This document shows positions 1 through 7,581 of a stretch of DNA of 11,327 bases, in pieces. Source of the stretch: Aphodousia sp048520025 (GTDB lineage Bacteria; Pseudomonadota; Gammaproteobacteria; Burkholderiales; Burkholderiaceae_F); contig DBFZTP010000041.1 of NCBI GenBank assembly GCA_048520025.1, positions 1 to 11,327 on the forward strand, in the 5' to 3' direction. The notes under the pieces were generated by a model. It saw nothing but the letters and a program-made list of their open reading frames with translations. It searched no databases and was not told the origin of the DNA. The number at the start of each line of letters is the position of its first letter. Within the stretch, counting starts at the first letter, position 1. The position numbers were made by a program, and so were the translations under genes.

Positions 1-90
1 CTTAAAAAATGGGCTATTTTTTAGTTAAATAACCGCCACCTATAGAGTTTTTGACTACTTATCTCTATATGTTGTGCGGGATTGACTTTT

Positions 91-807
91 TTAAAGCACA
101 TGAGGTGTAGGGACTTTTCCCAATCGACAAGCGTCAGATAATTGAGCTAAGGCTTCAGGCGTTCCCACGTTTTGCCAAAAACCTTCAAAGACTTCCCCCG
201 TCACGCGCTTTTGATCAATCCATTGATATAACCACGGGAAAAGTTTCTGATGCGTTGGGGCAATACCCTTAAAAATTCGGGGCGAATAAATCCCGATACT
301 GGAGAAGGTATAAGCCTTAGAGGTTCGTGTAATAAAGCCACCTTCTAATCCCATGTCACCCTCTGGATGAAAATCGGGATTGGGCACCAGCACAAGGTGG
401 GCGTCAATGTCACCCTTGACGAGAGCATCACGTTTGGCCACCAAGCGCGTAAAATCGAAGTCTGAGGCAATGTCACCTGCGACAACGATAAAGGGCTCAA
501 CCCCATCAGTTAAAAGAGGAAATGCCTTGGCAATACCCCCTAGCGTTTCAAGGGCATCATCCCAAGTTTCACCTTCAATGGAGTAAGAAAGTCGGGCGCC
601 TAAGCGACTCTTTCCTAACGTAGGTTCAAACTGAGAGGATAAATGCGCAGCGTTAACGACCAAGTCCGTCACGCCTGCACGAACCAATCCTGCAATGGCC
701 CAATCAATTAAATGATGGTCATGCGCCATCAATAAGGGTTTGGGGTGCTCATAGGTAAGCGGTCGCATCCGCTTACCCAAACCCGCTGCCAACACCAAGG
801 CTTTCAC
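91..807 (-). CDS. murU: N-acetylmuramate alpha-1-phosphate uridylyltransferase (MurU)
   Basis: Cytoplasmic nucleotidyltransferase that joins UTP and MurNAc-alpha-1-phosphate to give UDP-MurNAc and pyrophosphate, the last step of the anabolic peptidoglycan-recycling route. The protein (238 aa) opens with the family signature: ALVLAAGLGKRMRPLT at residues 3-18, then the PKPLL motif with Lys23 as the expected catalytic lysine. GD at 111-112 supplies the metal-binding Asp, and FWQNVGTPEAL near the C-terminus is typical of sugar-1-phosphate nucleotidyltransferases. I chose the GTG start at 807-805 because AAGGA lies 8 bases upstream and homologues begin at this point. A longer frame with ATG at 858 would add 17 residues that overlap the end of amgK. 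It starts 13 bp after the amgK stop, so the two form an operon. Substrate specificity is inferred mainly from the pairing with amgK beside lptD, an arrangement known in Pseudomonas. Alone, the fold could be another sugar-1-phosphate nucleotidyltransferase. Confidence 0.88.
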   Translation of the reverse strand: MKALVLAAGLGKRMRPLTYEHPKPLLMAHDHHLIDWAIAGLVRAGVTDLVVNAAHLSSQFEPTLGKSRLGARLSYSIEGETWDDALETLGGIAKAFPLLTDGVEPFIVVAGDIASDFDFTRLVAKRDALVKGDIDAHLVLVPNPDFHPEGDMGLEGGFITRTSKAYTFSSIGIYSPRIFKGIAPTHQKLFPWLYQWIDQKRVTGEVFEGFWQNVGTPEALAQLSDACRLGKVPTPHVL

Positions 808-820
808 GATGAATTCCTTT

Positions 821-1831
821 TTAGAAGGTGTAGCCAAACTTGGGAACAGAATTTTCAATCTGATCCATTAAGTATAAAAGTGGCTTTAATTCATCATAGC
901 GATTGGCCGTTTCACGCACGTAACCGATAAAGCGAGGCGTATCGGCCAAATACTTGGGCTTACCGTCACGGTAGTTGATTCGAGCGAAGATACCCAAAAC
1001 CTTTAAGTGGCGTTGAATGCCCATCCATTCGACATCACGCCAGAAAAGACCAAAGTCCGCCGGGACGGGCAAACCGGCCTTACGGGCCTTTTCCCAATAG
1101 CGAATCGTCATATCGATCACGAAGACTTCGCCCCAGCTGATGAACGCATCACGCATGAGGCTTGCGATATCGTAGGCAATCGGGCCGTAGAGCGCATCTT
1201 GATAGTCCAAAATGCCGGGGACGTTTTCGCTTGTTGCCATCAAATTGCGAGGCATGTAGTCTCGGTGCACAAAGACCTTTTCTTGCGCAAGGTTACTTTT
1301 CAAAATGCGTTCAAAACACATTTTCATGAGCGCCGTTTGACGGTCATCCAACGTCATCTTGCGGTGTACAGAGACGTACCACTCGGGGAAAAGATTAATT
1401 TCACGACTTAAAACGGCGTGATCGTACTCGGGCAAAACACCGGGCTTGGAGATGAGTTGCCATTGAATCAAAGCGTCGATCGCTTTTTCGAAAAATTCAC
1501 GGGCATTGTCTTCGTTAAGAACGTCCAAATACGTGTTCTTGCCCAAATCTTTTAAAAGCAAAAAGCCGTGTTGAGCGTTTTCTTCATAGATGGTCGGAAC
1601 GTTTAAGTTCGCTGACTCAAAAAGATGCGTCACCTTCACAAAGCTTTCGATACTTTCTTGTTCAGGGGGCGCATCCATCACGATATAGCTTTTGCCTTTG
1701 TCGCCTTGCAAGCGATAGTAGTGACGGAAACTCGCATCGGCACTGGCCACCTCTTCGGAGTCCAGCTTTAAACCGTATTGGGGGGCAATGCTCTTGAGCC
1801 ATTCAGAACGAAGCGCTTGACGATCAGACAT
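821..1831 (-). CDS. amgK: N-acetylmuramate/N-acetylglucosamine anomeric kinase (AmgK)
   Basis: Cytoplasmic sugar kinase of the aminoglycoside-phosphotransferase (APH) fold. It phosphorylates recovered MurNAc (and GlcNAc) at C1, feeding MurU. The 336-residue protein shows the APH catalytic loop VHRDYMPRNLM with His189, Asp191 and Asn196, followed by ILDYQDA, whose Asp209 corresponds to the metal-binding Asp. Length matches known AmgK proteins (about 340 aa). The ATG at 1831-1829 is preferred because GGAG sits 6 bases upstream. ATGs further up (1837, 1858) lack a correctly spaced ribosome site. It is first gene of the amgK-murU operon, divergent from lptD, with a TATAAT at 1918-1913 on this strand as likely promoter. 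The kinase fold and motif assignment are direct. The sugar specificity follows from the neighbouring murU and conserved synteny. Annotation pipelines may simply call it a phosphotransferase. Confidence 0.87.
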   Translation of the reverse strand: MSDRQALRSEWLKSIAPQYGLKLDSEEVASADASFRHYYRLQGDKGKSYIVMDAPPEQESIESFVKVTHLFESANLNVPTIYEENAQHGFLLLKDLGKNTYLDVLNEDNAREFFEKAIDALIQWQLISKPGVLPEYDHAVLSREINLFPEWYVSVHRKMTLDDRQTALMKMCFERILKSNLAQEKVFVHRDYMPRNLMATSENVPGILDYQDALYGPIAYDIASLMRDAFISWGEVFVIDMTIRYWEKARKAGLPVPADFGLFWRDVEWMGIQRHLKVLGIFARINYRDGKPKYLADTPRFIGYVRETANRYDELKPLLYLMDQIENSVPKFGYTF

Positions 1832-1912
1832 TAACATCTCCACGAGAACAAAAATCAATCGGTTTTCGCAATAAAAAAGATCGAAAACACGAGAAAAAAC
1901 AAAGATTGCCTA

Positions 1913-1918
1913 ATTATA
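1913..1918 (-). promoter_or_regulatory. Probable -10 box of the amgK-murU promoter
   Basis: Read on the minus strand, 1918-1913 is a perfect TATAAT about 80 bases upstream of the amgK start. No good TTGACA-like -35 is present at the usual 17-bp spacing. That position is occupied by the reverse complement of the opposite promoter's TATAAT. The call rests on the hexamer and on location between divergent genes. Confidence 0.45.
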
Positions 1919-1935
1919 TGCCAAGCCCTCTACGC

Positions 1936-1941
1936 TATAAT
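1936..1941 (+). promoter_or_regulatory. Probable -10 box of the lptD operon promoter
   Basis: A perfect TATAAT lies 37 bases before the lptD start codon, which would give a 5' leader of roughly 30 bases. The expected -35 position (about 1913-1918) reads ATTATA, a poor match, so an activator or alternative sigma contact may be needed. Just downstream, AATGA (1939-1943) and TCATT (1949-1953) form a small dyad over the predicted start of transcription. No operator can be named. Confidence 0.5.
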
Positions 1942-1978
1942 GAACGGATCATTCTCATAACGAACAAATTTTAGATTC

Positions 1979-4288
1979 ATGCCGGCTTCTAAACCGCACT
2001 CCAATACGCTTTTGCCGCCCTTGAAATTAATTGTTGTTGCCTGTGCTATGGCGACGACGGGCTTGGCATATGCTCAAAACGCTGTCTCTCTTCGATCGGC
2101 CCCTGCGCTTGATGACTCCTCTCAAATGATTAATGAGGAATCGGCAAGTTTTGTCACCGCCGATAGCATGGAGACCACCGATGACGAAATTATTCTGCGT
2201 GGTAACGCCGAAGTGCGTCGCGCAGGTACCGTCATTCGAGGCGACCAAATCAAATACGACCAATCCACCGACGTTGTTGACGTTGAAGGCAATGCAGTTG
2301 TGATTCGTGAAGGGGCCCGATTTGACGGCCCGAAGCTCACGTATCAAATCGAATCCGACGCCGGTGAAATGCAAGACGTCAATTACCAGTATGCCGCTCG
2401 TGGCATTCGTGGGAAAACGAGTTCTGCTCGCTTCATGAATGGCGTCAACACGCAATTTAAAAACGCAACGCTCACGACCTGTAAGCCCGGCAGCAAAGCC
2501 TGGTGGGTTGAAGCGGACTCCTTGGAAATGGACGAATCAAGCCAAATGGCAACGGCTCATAATGTCAGTTTCCATTTAGCCGGTATGCCCGTAATGGTGG
2601 CCCCGTGGGCCATGTTCCCGATGGGAACGGAACGTCAAAGCGGTATTTTGACGCCGACCTTGGGGATGAGTTCAACGCGTGGTGTTGATATTTCGTTGCC
2701 CATTTACTGGAATATTGCTCCGAACTACGACTACACCTTCACGCCTCGCGTAATGACCAAGCGCGGTATTTTGCTCGGTAACGAATTCCGCTTCTTAAAT
2801 GAGAATTTCGGCGGTGAAGTCACTTACGACTACATGCCTGACGATAAGGAAACCAATACCCATCGTTACGGCAGCACCGTGAACGCTTGGGCAAAGTGGA
2901 ACGGTATTCAATTCCGCACAAACTACAACCGCGTAAGCGATGGTCGCTACATTGCAGACTTCTCAGGCGACATTTACGACACCAGTGAGTCCGTCTTACC
3001 GCAAGACTTCTTCTTATCCTACGGCAAGGACTTCTGGCACTCTTCTTTGTCTGTGCAGAAAAACCAAGTGTTATCTCGTGAAGACAACACTTACTACGAC
3101 AAGCCCTACGAAATTGTTCCGCAAATCGATTGGAAGGCTTATTTAGCCGACTACCATGGCTTTGAAATTTCCAGCGTCATGGAAGCTGCTCGATTTACGC
3201 ACCCGGATGCCGATCGTAAGGCTCAAGGTAACCGCCTTTACATGCAACATAGCGTTGCCTATCCGATGCGAGGCGCCGGTTGGTTTGTAACACCTAAAGC
3301 CATGTTAACGGGTGTTCAATACAGCCTCACTGACATGAATAGCCTTAACACCAACTTACGCAATCGTTACGATGAAAGCTCTCGCTTTGTCGTGCCGACC
3401 GTGAGTTTAGACACGGGGCTTATCTTCGATCGTGACACGTCTTGGTTTGGGCGCGACGCCACGCAAACGTTAGAACCGCGTGTGTTCTATGCCTACACGC
3501 CCTATCGTGATCAGTCCAAGATGCCGACGTTCGATAGCTCTTATGCCGACTTGAGTTTCTCGAGCTTTTTCAGTGAAAACGTCTTTACGGGTCATGACCG
3601 TGTTTCTGAAGCCAACCAAGTGTCTTTGATTTTGACGTCTCGTTACTTGGATCGAAAGACCGGTTATGAATGGTTACGTGCTTCAGTCGGTCAACGCTAC
3701 TATTTCGACGATCAACGCGTGGGTTTACACGGCACGGGCGGTACGGGTTCAACGGAAGAAACGCGAAGCGACTTCTTGGGCAGTATCTCGGCTAATGTGA
3801 CGCGCGACATCGTGCTCAATACGTCGGCCCAATACTCCACGAGTGAGAGCGACATTACCCGCATCAATGCCGGTATCCGTTGGCACCCGAAACCCTCAGC
3901 TGTCATGGGCCTTTACTATCGTTACAACATTGACCCCAATGTACATAAGGAAGATCACATCAAACAGATCGACTTTGCCGTACAGTGGCCGTTAACGAAT
4001 AACTTCTATGCGTTGGGTCGCTACAACTACTCGCTTTTTGATAAAAAGCCGGTGGAAATTCTGGGCGGTATCGAATACGTTGCTGACTGCTGGGCTTTGC
4101 GTTTGGTTGCACAACGTTACATCACCGACTCGGACAAGTATGACACGAGCTTTTATGTACAGTTAGAATTGACGGGATTAGGTTCCGTGGGCTCTGACCC
4201 CTTGGAAGAACTCCGCCGCAATATCCCGGGCTATCAAGCAGCCACTGCTATGCCGGGTCAAACCGGTTTGTATGACTACTATGAATAA
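1979..4288 (+). CDS. lptD: LPS-assembly outer-membrane protein LptD
   Basis: Outer-membrane beta-barrel that, with the lipoprotein LptE, inserts lipopolysaccharide into the outer leaflet. The 769-residue length is close to E. coli LptD (784). A signal peptide is visible: hydrophobic stretch at about residues 15-30 and probable cleavage after AYA (residue 32). An LptA-like N-terminal domain follows (about 45-190; NAEVRRAGTVIRGDQIKYD). The barrel domain begins near 235 with the conserved ISLPIYWNIAPNYDYTFTPR stretch and continues to the C-terminal strands. The mature protein contains only two cysteines, Cys168 (TTCKPG) and Cys704 (ADCWA), matching the positions of one inter-domain disulfide of E. 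coli LptD. The ATG at 1979 has no clear Shine-Dalgarno sequence but is the only start that keeps the whole signal peptide. It is first gene of the lptD-surA-pdxA-rsmA operon, and its stop overlaps the surA start by 8 nt. Confidence 0.96.
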   Translation: MPASKPHSNTLLPPLKLIVVACAMATTGLAYAQNAVSLRSAPALDDSSQMINEESASFVTADSMETTDDEIILRGNAEVRRAGTVIRGDQIKYDQSTDVVDVEGNAVVIREGARFDGPKLTYQIESDAGEMQDVNYQYAARGIRGKTSSARFMNGVNTQFKNATLTTCKPGSKAWWVEADSLEMDESSQMATAHNVSFHLAGMPVMVAPWAMFPMGTERQSGILTPTLGMSSTRGVDISLPIYWNIAPNYDYTFTPRVMTKRGILLGNEFRFLNENFGGEVTYDYMPDDKETNTHRYGSTVNAWAKWNGIQFRTNYNRVSDGRYIADFSGDIYDTSESVLPQDFFLSYGKDFWHSSLSVQKNQVLSREDNTYYDKPYEIVPQIDWKAYLADYHGFEISSVMEAARFTHPDADRKAQGNRLYMQHSVAYPMRGAGWFVTPKAMLTGVQYSLTDMNSLNTNLRNRYDESSRFVVPTVSLDTGLIFDRDTSWFGRDATQTLEPRVFYAYTPYRDQSKMPTFDSSYADLSFSSFFSENVFTGHDRVSEANQVSLILTSRYLDRKTGYEWLRASVGQRYYFDDQRVGLHGTGGTGSTEETRSDFLGSISANVTRDIVLNTSAQYSTSESDITRINAGIRWHPKPSAVMGLYYRYNIDPNVHKEDHIKQIDFAVQWPLTNNFYALGRYNYSLFDKKPVEILGGIEYVADCWALRLVAQRYITDSDKYDTSFYVQLELTGLGSVGSDPLEELRRNIPGYQAATAMPGQTGLYDYYE

Positions 4289-5609
4289 GACGAAACTCAT
4301 GGCGTTGCTTGCCGCCTTAACCGCAAGCGTTTGTTCTGCACAAACGAATAAGGCACCCGCCAATGATGTGCCCCAACTCATCAACCGTGTGGTAGCCGTC
4401 GTCAATAACGATGTGATTACTGCCAACGAACTTGAAGAGCGCACGCACACGACGGCTTTAAACCTTCGTCGTCAAAACATTAAGTTGCCAACGATGCCGC
4501 AATTGCAAGCCCAAGTGCTCGAACAATTGATTCTTGAACGTGCGATTGCTCAAAAAGCACAAGACTCCGGCATTCGTGTGGACGATGCATTGGTTAACGT
4601 CACCATCGAACAAATCGCTCGCCAAAATAAGATCAGCGTTGCCGAACTTCGTCGTCGTTTGAAGTTGGACGGCGTGGAATTCTCCCAATTTAGAGAAGAA
4701 ATTCGCAACCAAATCATCACGCAACGTTTACGTGAACGTGAAGTGGATGAAAAGATCAATATTCCGGAAAGTGAAATTGATGCCTTCTTGGCCGACCAAG
4801 CAGGCTTTAATGTGAATGACCGCATTGAGTACAACGTTGCTCAAATCGTCATCCCCATTACAGAAAGCATGACGTCAGGCGAATTGTCTGACGCCCGCAA
4901 TTTGGCTGAAGATATCGTTGATGACGCCAAAGACGGCAAGGACTTTGGTCAATTGGCCGCTACCTACTCTCGCTCCTCTGACGCCTTAGAAGGCGGCAAG
5001 ATCGGTTGGCGTACGCTTTCTCAATTGCCGTCGACCTCTGCTGAAGCCGTTCGTGAAGCTTTAAAAGATAAAAGCCGTGTCGCTATGAGCGTAAGCTCTG
5101 ACGGTTACACCATCGTGAAGGTTTTGGATAAGCGTGACGGCGTGCAAAATAAACTCGCCGGTGGCCCTGTCACCCAAACGCACGTTCGCCACATTTTAAT
5201 GGCCGTGACCCCGATGACCGATGAAGCCACGATTTTGTCTCGTTTACATGACATCCGTAAGCGTTTGGTCGAAGGTAAAGAAGACTTTGCCACCTTGGCT
5301 CGTTTGCACTCCGTTGACGGCTCTGCCACGCGTGGCGGCGACTTGGGTTGGTTGCAACCGGGCGATACGGTGCCGGCTTTTGAAGAAGCCATGCAAAAGT
5401 TGCCTGTCGGTCAAGTGAGCGAACCCGTGAAGTCTCAATACGGTTGGCACTTGATTGAAGTGGTTGAACGTCGTCAAGAAGCAATGAACGCTGATCGTAT
5501 GCGTTACATGGCTCGCCAAATGTTGCGTCAACGCAAACTCGCTGAAGCCACGGCGAACTGGCAACGCGAATTGCGCGATCGCGCCTTTGTTGAAATTCGT
5601 CGTGAATAA
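4281..5609 (+). CDS. surA: Periplasmic chaperone / peptidyl-prolyl isomerase SurA
   Basis: Periplasmic folding factor that escorts unfolded outer-membrane proteins, LptD among them, to the BAM machinery. Order of parts in the 442-aa protein: signal peptide (MNKTKLMALLAALTASVCSA), SurA N-terminal chaperone domain from about residue 32 (INRVVAVVNNDVITANELEER), first parvulin domain (about 181-279) and second parvulin domain (about 300-398). The second domain is the better-preserved one, with HVRHILM, GGDLGWLQPG, VPAFEEAM and SQYGWHLIEV. A C-terminal helix typical of SurA follows. In the first parvulin domain the GGKIGW motif is kept, but the segment after it is shorter and more divergent. Two starts are possible, ATG at 4272 or 4281. 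I chose 4281 because it gives the same 8-nt overlap with the upstream stop as the next two genes show. No strong ribosome site precedes either, which fits translational coupling to lptD. Confidence 0.95.
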   Translation: MNKTKLMALLAALTASVCSAQTNKAPANDVPQLINRVVAVVNNDVITANELEERTHTTALNLRRQNIKLPTMPQLQAQVLEQLILERAIAQKAQDSGIRVDDALVNVTIEQIARQNKISVAELRRRLKLDGVEFSQFREEIRNQIITQRLREREVDEKINIPESEIDAFLADQAGFNVNDRIEYNVAQIVIPITESMTSGELSDARNLAEDIVDDAKDGKDFGQLAATYSRSSDALEGGKIGWRTLSQLPSTSAEAVREALKDKSRVAMSVSSDGYTIVKVLDKRDGVQNKLAGGPVTQTHVRHILMAVTPMTDEATILSRLHDIRKRLVEGKEDFATLARLHSVDGSATRGGDLGWLQPGDTVPAFEEAMQKLPVGQVSEPVKSQYGWHLIEVVERRQEAMNADRMRYMARQMLRQRKLAEATANWQRELRDRAFVEIRRE

Positions 5610-6579
5610 TCTTCATACTCAAACCGCACCGGTTGCGCTCACCACGGGTGAGCCTGCCGGTATCGGTCCCGAAATCAGCGTCAGGGCGGTTTATGAAACA
5701 AACCGTCCTGTTTGCATGATTGGCGACCAAGATTTTCTTGAGAGCGTGCGCCAAAAGCTCGCTCTGCCGGCCTGGCCTGCTCATGTGAGCTTTCACCATG
5801 TGCCGCTTCACGCACCGGTGACTGCAGGCCAACTCAATGTCCAAAACGCTGCCTATGTACTCGAAACACTCCGAGTCGCAGCCCAAGGAGCGATGGACGG
5901 CACCTTCAGTGCCATTTGTACGGCACCGGTGCAAAAAAGCGTCATTAACGACGCAGGCATCCCCTTTACCGGTCACACGGAATTTTTCGCCGATCTTGCT
6001 CATGTGAAAAAAGTCGTCATGATGTTGGTTTCCTCTGACGCACAAGACGCTTTGCGAGTGGCTTTGGTTACGACTCACGTTCCGATTGCAAAACTCGCTC
6101 AGTGCATCACTCACGAAAACGTTGAAGAAACACTCAACATTCTTCACCATGATTTGCAAACGGCCTTTGCGATTGACGCACCTCGCATTGCAGTAACGGG
6201 ATTAAATCCTCATGCAGGCGAATCCGGTCACATGGGCACGGAAGAAGTGGACATCATTGGGCCAGAAATTGAAAAAGCCAAAGCCAAAGGATGGATTGTG
6301 ACGGGTCCGCACCCGGCCGATACCATTTTTGCGGCTTCAAAACTCACACAATATGATGCCGTATTGTGTATGTACCATGATCAAGGATTGCCCGTGCTCA
6401 AGCACATGAGTTTCGGTCAAGGTGTCAACATTACGTTGGGATTGCCCTACGTCAGAACGTCCGTTGATCACGGAACGGCACTTGATATTGCCGGTCAAGG
6501 CATTGCCAATATCGGAAGTCTTTTAACTGCGTTGCGCCTTGCGCAAACACTTGCTACGAACAGAGAACACCATGCATAA
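5602..6579 (+). CDS. pdxA: 4-hydroxythreonine-4-phosphate dehydrogenase PdxA
   Basis: Cytoplasmic NAD-dependent enzyme of the DXP-dependent pyridoxal 5'-phosphate pathway. It oxidises 4-phosphohydroxy-L-threonine, whose product decarboxylates to 3-amino-1-hydroxyacetone phosphate for PdxJ. The 325-aa protein carries the family signatures: TTGEPAGIGPE near the N-terminus, TAPVQKSVIND, TGHTEFFAD, and three expected metal-binding histidines in TTHVP (His159), NPHAGE (His204) and MYHDQGLP (His259). Length matches E. coli PdxA (329). The start is GTG at 5602, overlapping the surA stop as GTGAATAA. A TTG further upstream at 5587 is in frame but less likely. Its job is unrelated to outer-membrane assembly, but the order lptD-surA-pdxA-rsmA is widely conserved in proteobacteria. 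The stop overlaps the rsmA start by 8 nt. Confidence 0.95.
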   Translation: MNNLHTQTAPVALTTGEPAGIGPEISVRAVYETNRPVCMIGDQDFLESVRQKLALPAWPAHVSFHHVPLHAPVTAGQLNVQNAAYVLETLRVAAQGAMDGTFSAICTAPVQKSVINDAGIPFTGHTEFFADLAHVKKVVMMLVSSDAQDALRVALVTTHVPIAKLAQCITHENVEETLNILHHDLQTAFAIDAPRIAVTGLNPHAGESGHMGTEEVDIIGPEIEKAKAKGWIVTGPHPADTIFAASKLTQYDAVLCMYHDQGLPVLKHMSFGQGVNITLGLPYVRTSVDHGTALDIAGQGIANIGSLLTALRLAQTLATNREHHA

Positions 6580-7369
6580 CGGATTAGTTGGCCATCGCGC
6601 CCGTAAACGTTTCGGTCAAAACTTTTTGCACGATGAACACTGGATCACCCGCATTGCTCGCACGATCGATCCTCAACAAGGCGATACGATTGTCGAAATC
6701 GGGCCGGGCCAAGCAGCCCTGACTCGCAAAATGATGGAAGCCATCGGCCACGTCACGGCGGTCGAAATCGACCGAGACTTGGCGGCTTGGCTCAAAGAAA
6801 CGTTCCCTGAGACGCTTTCCTTGATTGAAGCCGATGCTTTGAAATTGGATTGGGCCTCAGAGGTTTATCCTGAAAAGCGCTTGCGTATTATCGGTAACCT
6901 CCCCTACAACATTTCAAGCCCCTTGTTGTTTCACCTGACCACGGTCGCTGATCGCGTCATTGATCAACATTTCATGCTTCAAAAGGAAGTGGTTGACCGT
7001 ATGGTCGCAGAACCCGGTAGCAAAGTGTATGGTCGCTTGTCTGTCATGCTCCAATACCGCTATCGCATGCAAAAGATGTTTGACGTCCCGCCCGGTGCCT
7101 TCACACCGGCGCCAAAAGTCACGAGCTCCATCGTCCGCATGATTCCGAAGAAGGTGGAAGACTTGTTGCCCGTTGATATGGAGCGCTTTTCGGCAATCGT
7201 CGCCGCGGCCTTTAATCAACGCCGTAAAACGCTTCGTAATGCGGTTTCCAAACTTTTAACAGAAGATGATATTCGTGCTGCCGGTGTCGATCCGACCGCA
7301 CGTGCTGAAAGCTTAGATGTTGAAGCCTTTGTGCGATTAGCCAACATTAAGAGTTCTGTCGAAGAGTAG
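6572..7369 (+). CDS. rsmA: 16S rRNA (adenine1518/1519-N6,N6) dimethyltransferase RsmA (KsgA)
   Basis: S-adenosylmethionine-dependent enzyme that dimethylates two adjacent adenines in the 3' terminal helix of 16S rRNA during late 30S assembly. Loss of the function gives kasugamycin resistance in other bacteria. The 265-aa protein shows ARKRFGQNFL at the N-terminus, the SAM-binding VEIGPGQAALT, an acidic residue after VTAVEID, the catalytic NLPYNISSPLL motif, then QKEVVDRM, VYGRLSVMLQY, PPGAFTPAPKV and FNQRRKTLRN. All are in family order. The ATG at 6572 is chosen because homologues start just before RKRFGQNFL and because ATGCATAA overlaps the pdxA stop. An upstream ATG at 6539 would lie deep inside pdxA. 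It is the last gene of the operon, followed 27 bases later by an intrinsic terminator. The apaG/apaH genes that often follow in gammaproteobacteria are absent here. Confidence 0.96.
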   Translation: MHNGLVGHRARKRFGQNFLHDEHWITRIARTIDPQQGDTIVEIGPGQAALTRKMMEAIGHVTAVEIDRDLAAWLKETFPETLSLIEADALKLDWASEVYPEKRLRIIGNLPYNISSPLLFHLTTVADRVIDQHFMLQKEVVDRMVAEPGSKVYGRLSVMLQYRYRMQKMFDVPPGAFTPAPKVTSSIVRMIPKKVEDLLPVDMERFSAIVAAAFNQRRKTLRNAVSKLLTEDDIRAAGVDPTARAESLDVEAFVRLANIKSSVEE

Positions 7370-7396
7370 TCAAACAGTTTCGTCAGATTTAAGCGT

Positions 7397-7423
7397 CGGC
7401 CACCTCAAAAAGGTGGCCGTTTT
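7397..7423 (+). terminator. Intrinsic terminator of the lptD-surA-pdxA-rsmA operon
   Basis: A perfect 9-bp stem, CGGCCACCT (7397-7405) with AGGTGGCCG (7411-7419), closes a 5-base loop CAAAA and is followed by TTTTGCTT. GC-rich stem, short loop and T-run fit a Rho-independent terminator for rsmA and the whole operon. Confidence 0.9.
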
Positions 7424-7491
7424 GCTTAATTTTTAATCATTTTTGAACGATGGGTAATGCTTTGTTTTAATTAAGGAATTCACTTCTACTT

Positions 7492-7497
7492 TATAAT
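7492..7497 (+). promoter_or_regulatory. Possible -10 box for the first ATPase gene
   Basis: TATAAT at 7492-7497 lies 85 bases before the ATPase start codon and abuts the first TTTGTCTAT repeat. An alternative pair is TTCACT (7479-7484) and TATACT (7503-7508) with an 18-bp spacer, which would place the -10 box inside the repeat/palindrome cluster. Either way a protein bound to the repeats would be well placed to control initiation. The -35 match is weak in both. Confidence 0.35.
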
Positions 7498-7528
7498 TTG
7501 TCTATACTCTAATTTAGAGTTTGTCTAT
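7497..7528 (+). repeat. Two direct TTTGTCTAT repeats flanking a palindrome, upstream of an ATPase gene
   Basis: TTTGTCTAT occurs at 7497-7505 and again at 7520-7528, 23 bases apart. Between them, 7506-7520 is the 15-base palindrome ACTCTAA-T-TTAGAGT (7-bp arms, one central base). An inverted GACAAA (7548-7553) faces the TTTGTC of the second copy. The cluster begins 85 bases before the ATPase start and overlaps the likely promoter, so an operator is the simplest reading. No regulator can be named. Confidence 0.6.
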
Positions 7529-7581
7529 TTTCTACCTTAGATTTAATGACAAAGTAAATGATCAATTAAGGAAGATGTACC

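Noticed and set aside
3..23. TAAAAAAT/ATTTTTTA hairpin downstream of murU as its terminator
   Set aside because: An 8-bp stem of A/T pairs only, with no clear T-run after it. It lies about 70 bases beyond the stop and is too weak to call.
41..69. TATAGAG/CTCTATA inverted repeat after murU
   Set aside because: The 15-base loop and absence of a T-run on the minus strand do not fit a terminator. Such a short A/T-rich dyad can arise by chance.
4281..4350. SurA signal region with a cysteine (ASVCSA) as a lipoprotein signal
   Set aside because: The residues before the cysteine do not fit a lipobox (no L-[AS]-[GA]-C), and the downstream SA-Q context fits ordinary signal peptidase I cleavage.
5170..6159. 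A 329-codon open frame antisense to surA and pdxA
   Set aside because: It lies opposite two well-recognised genes, has no family motif, and is rich in Arg, His and Cys, as antisense shadow frames often are.
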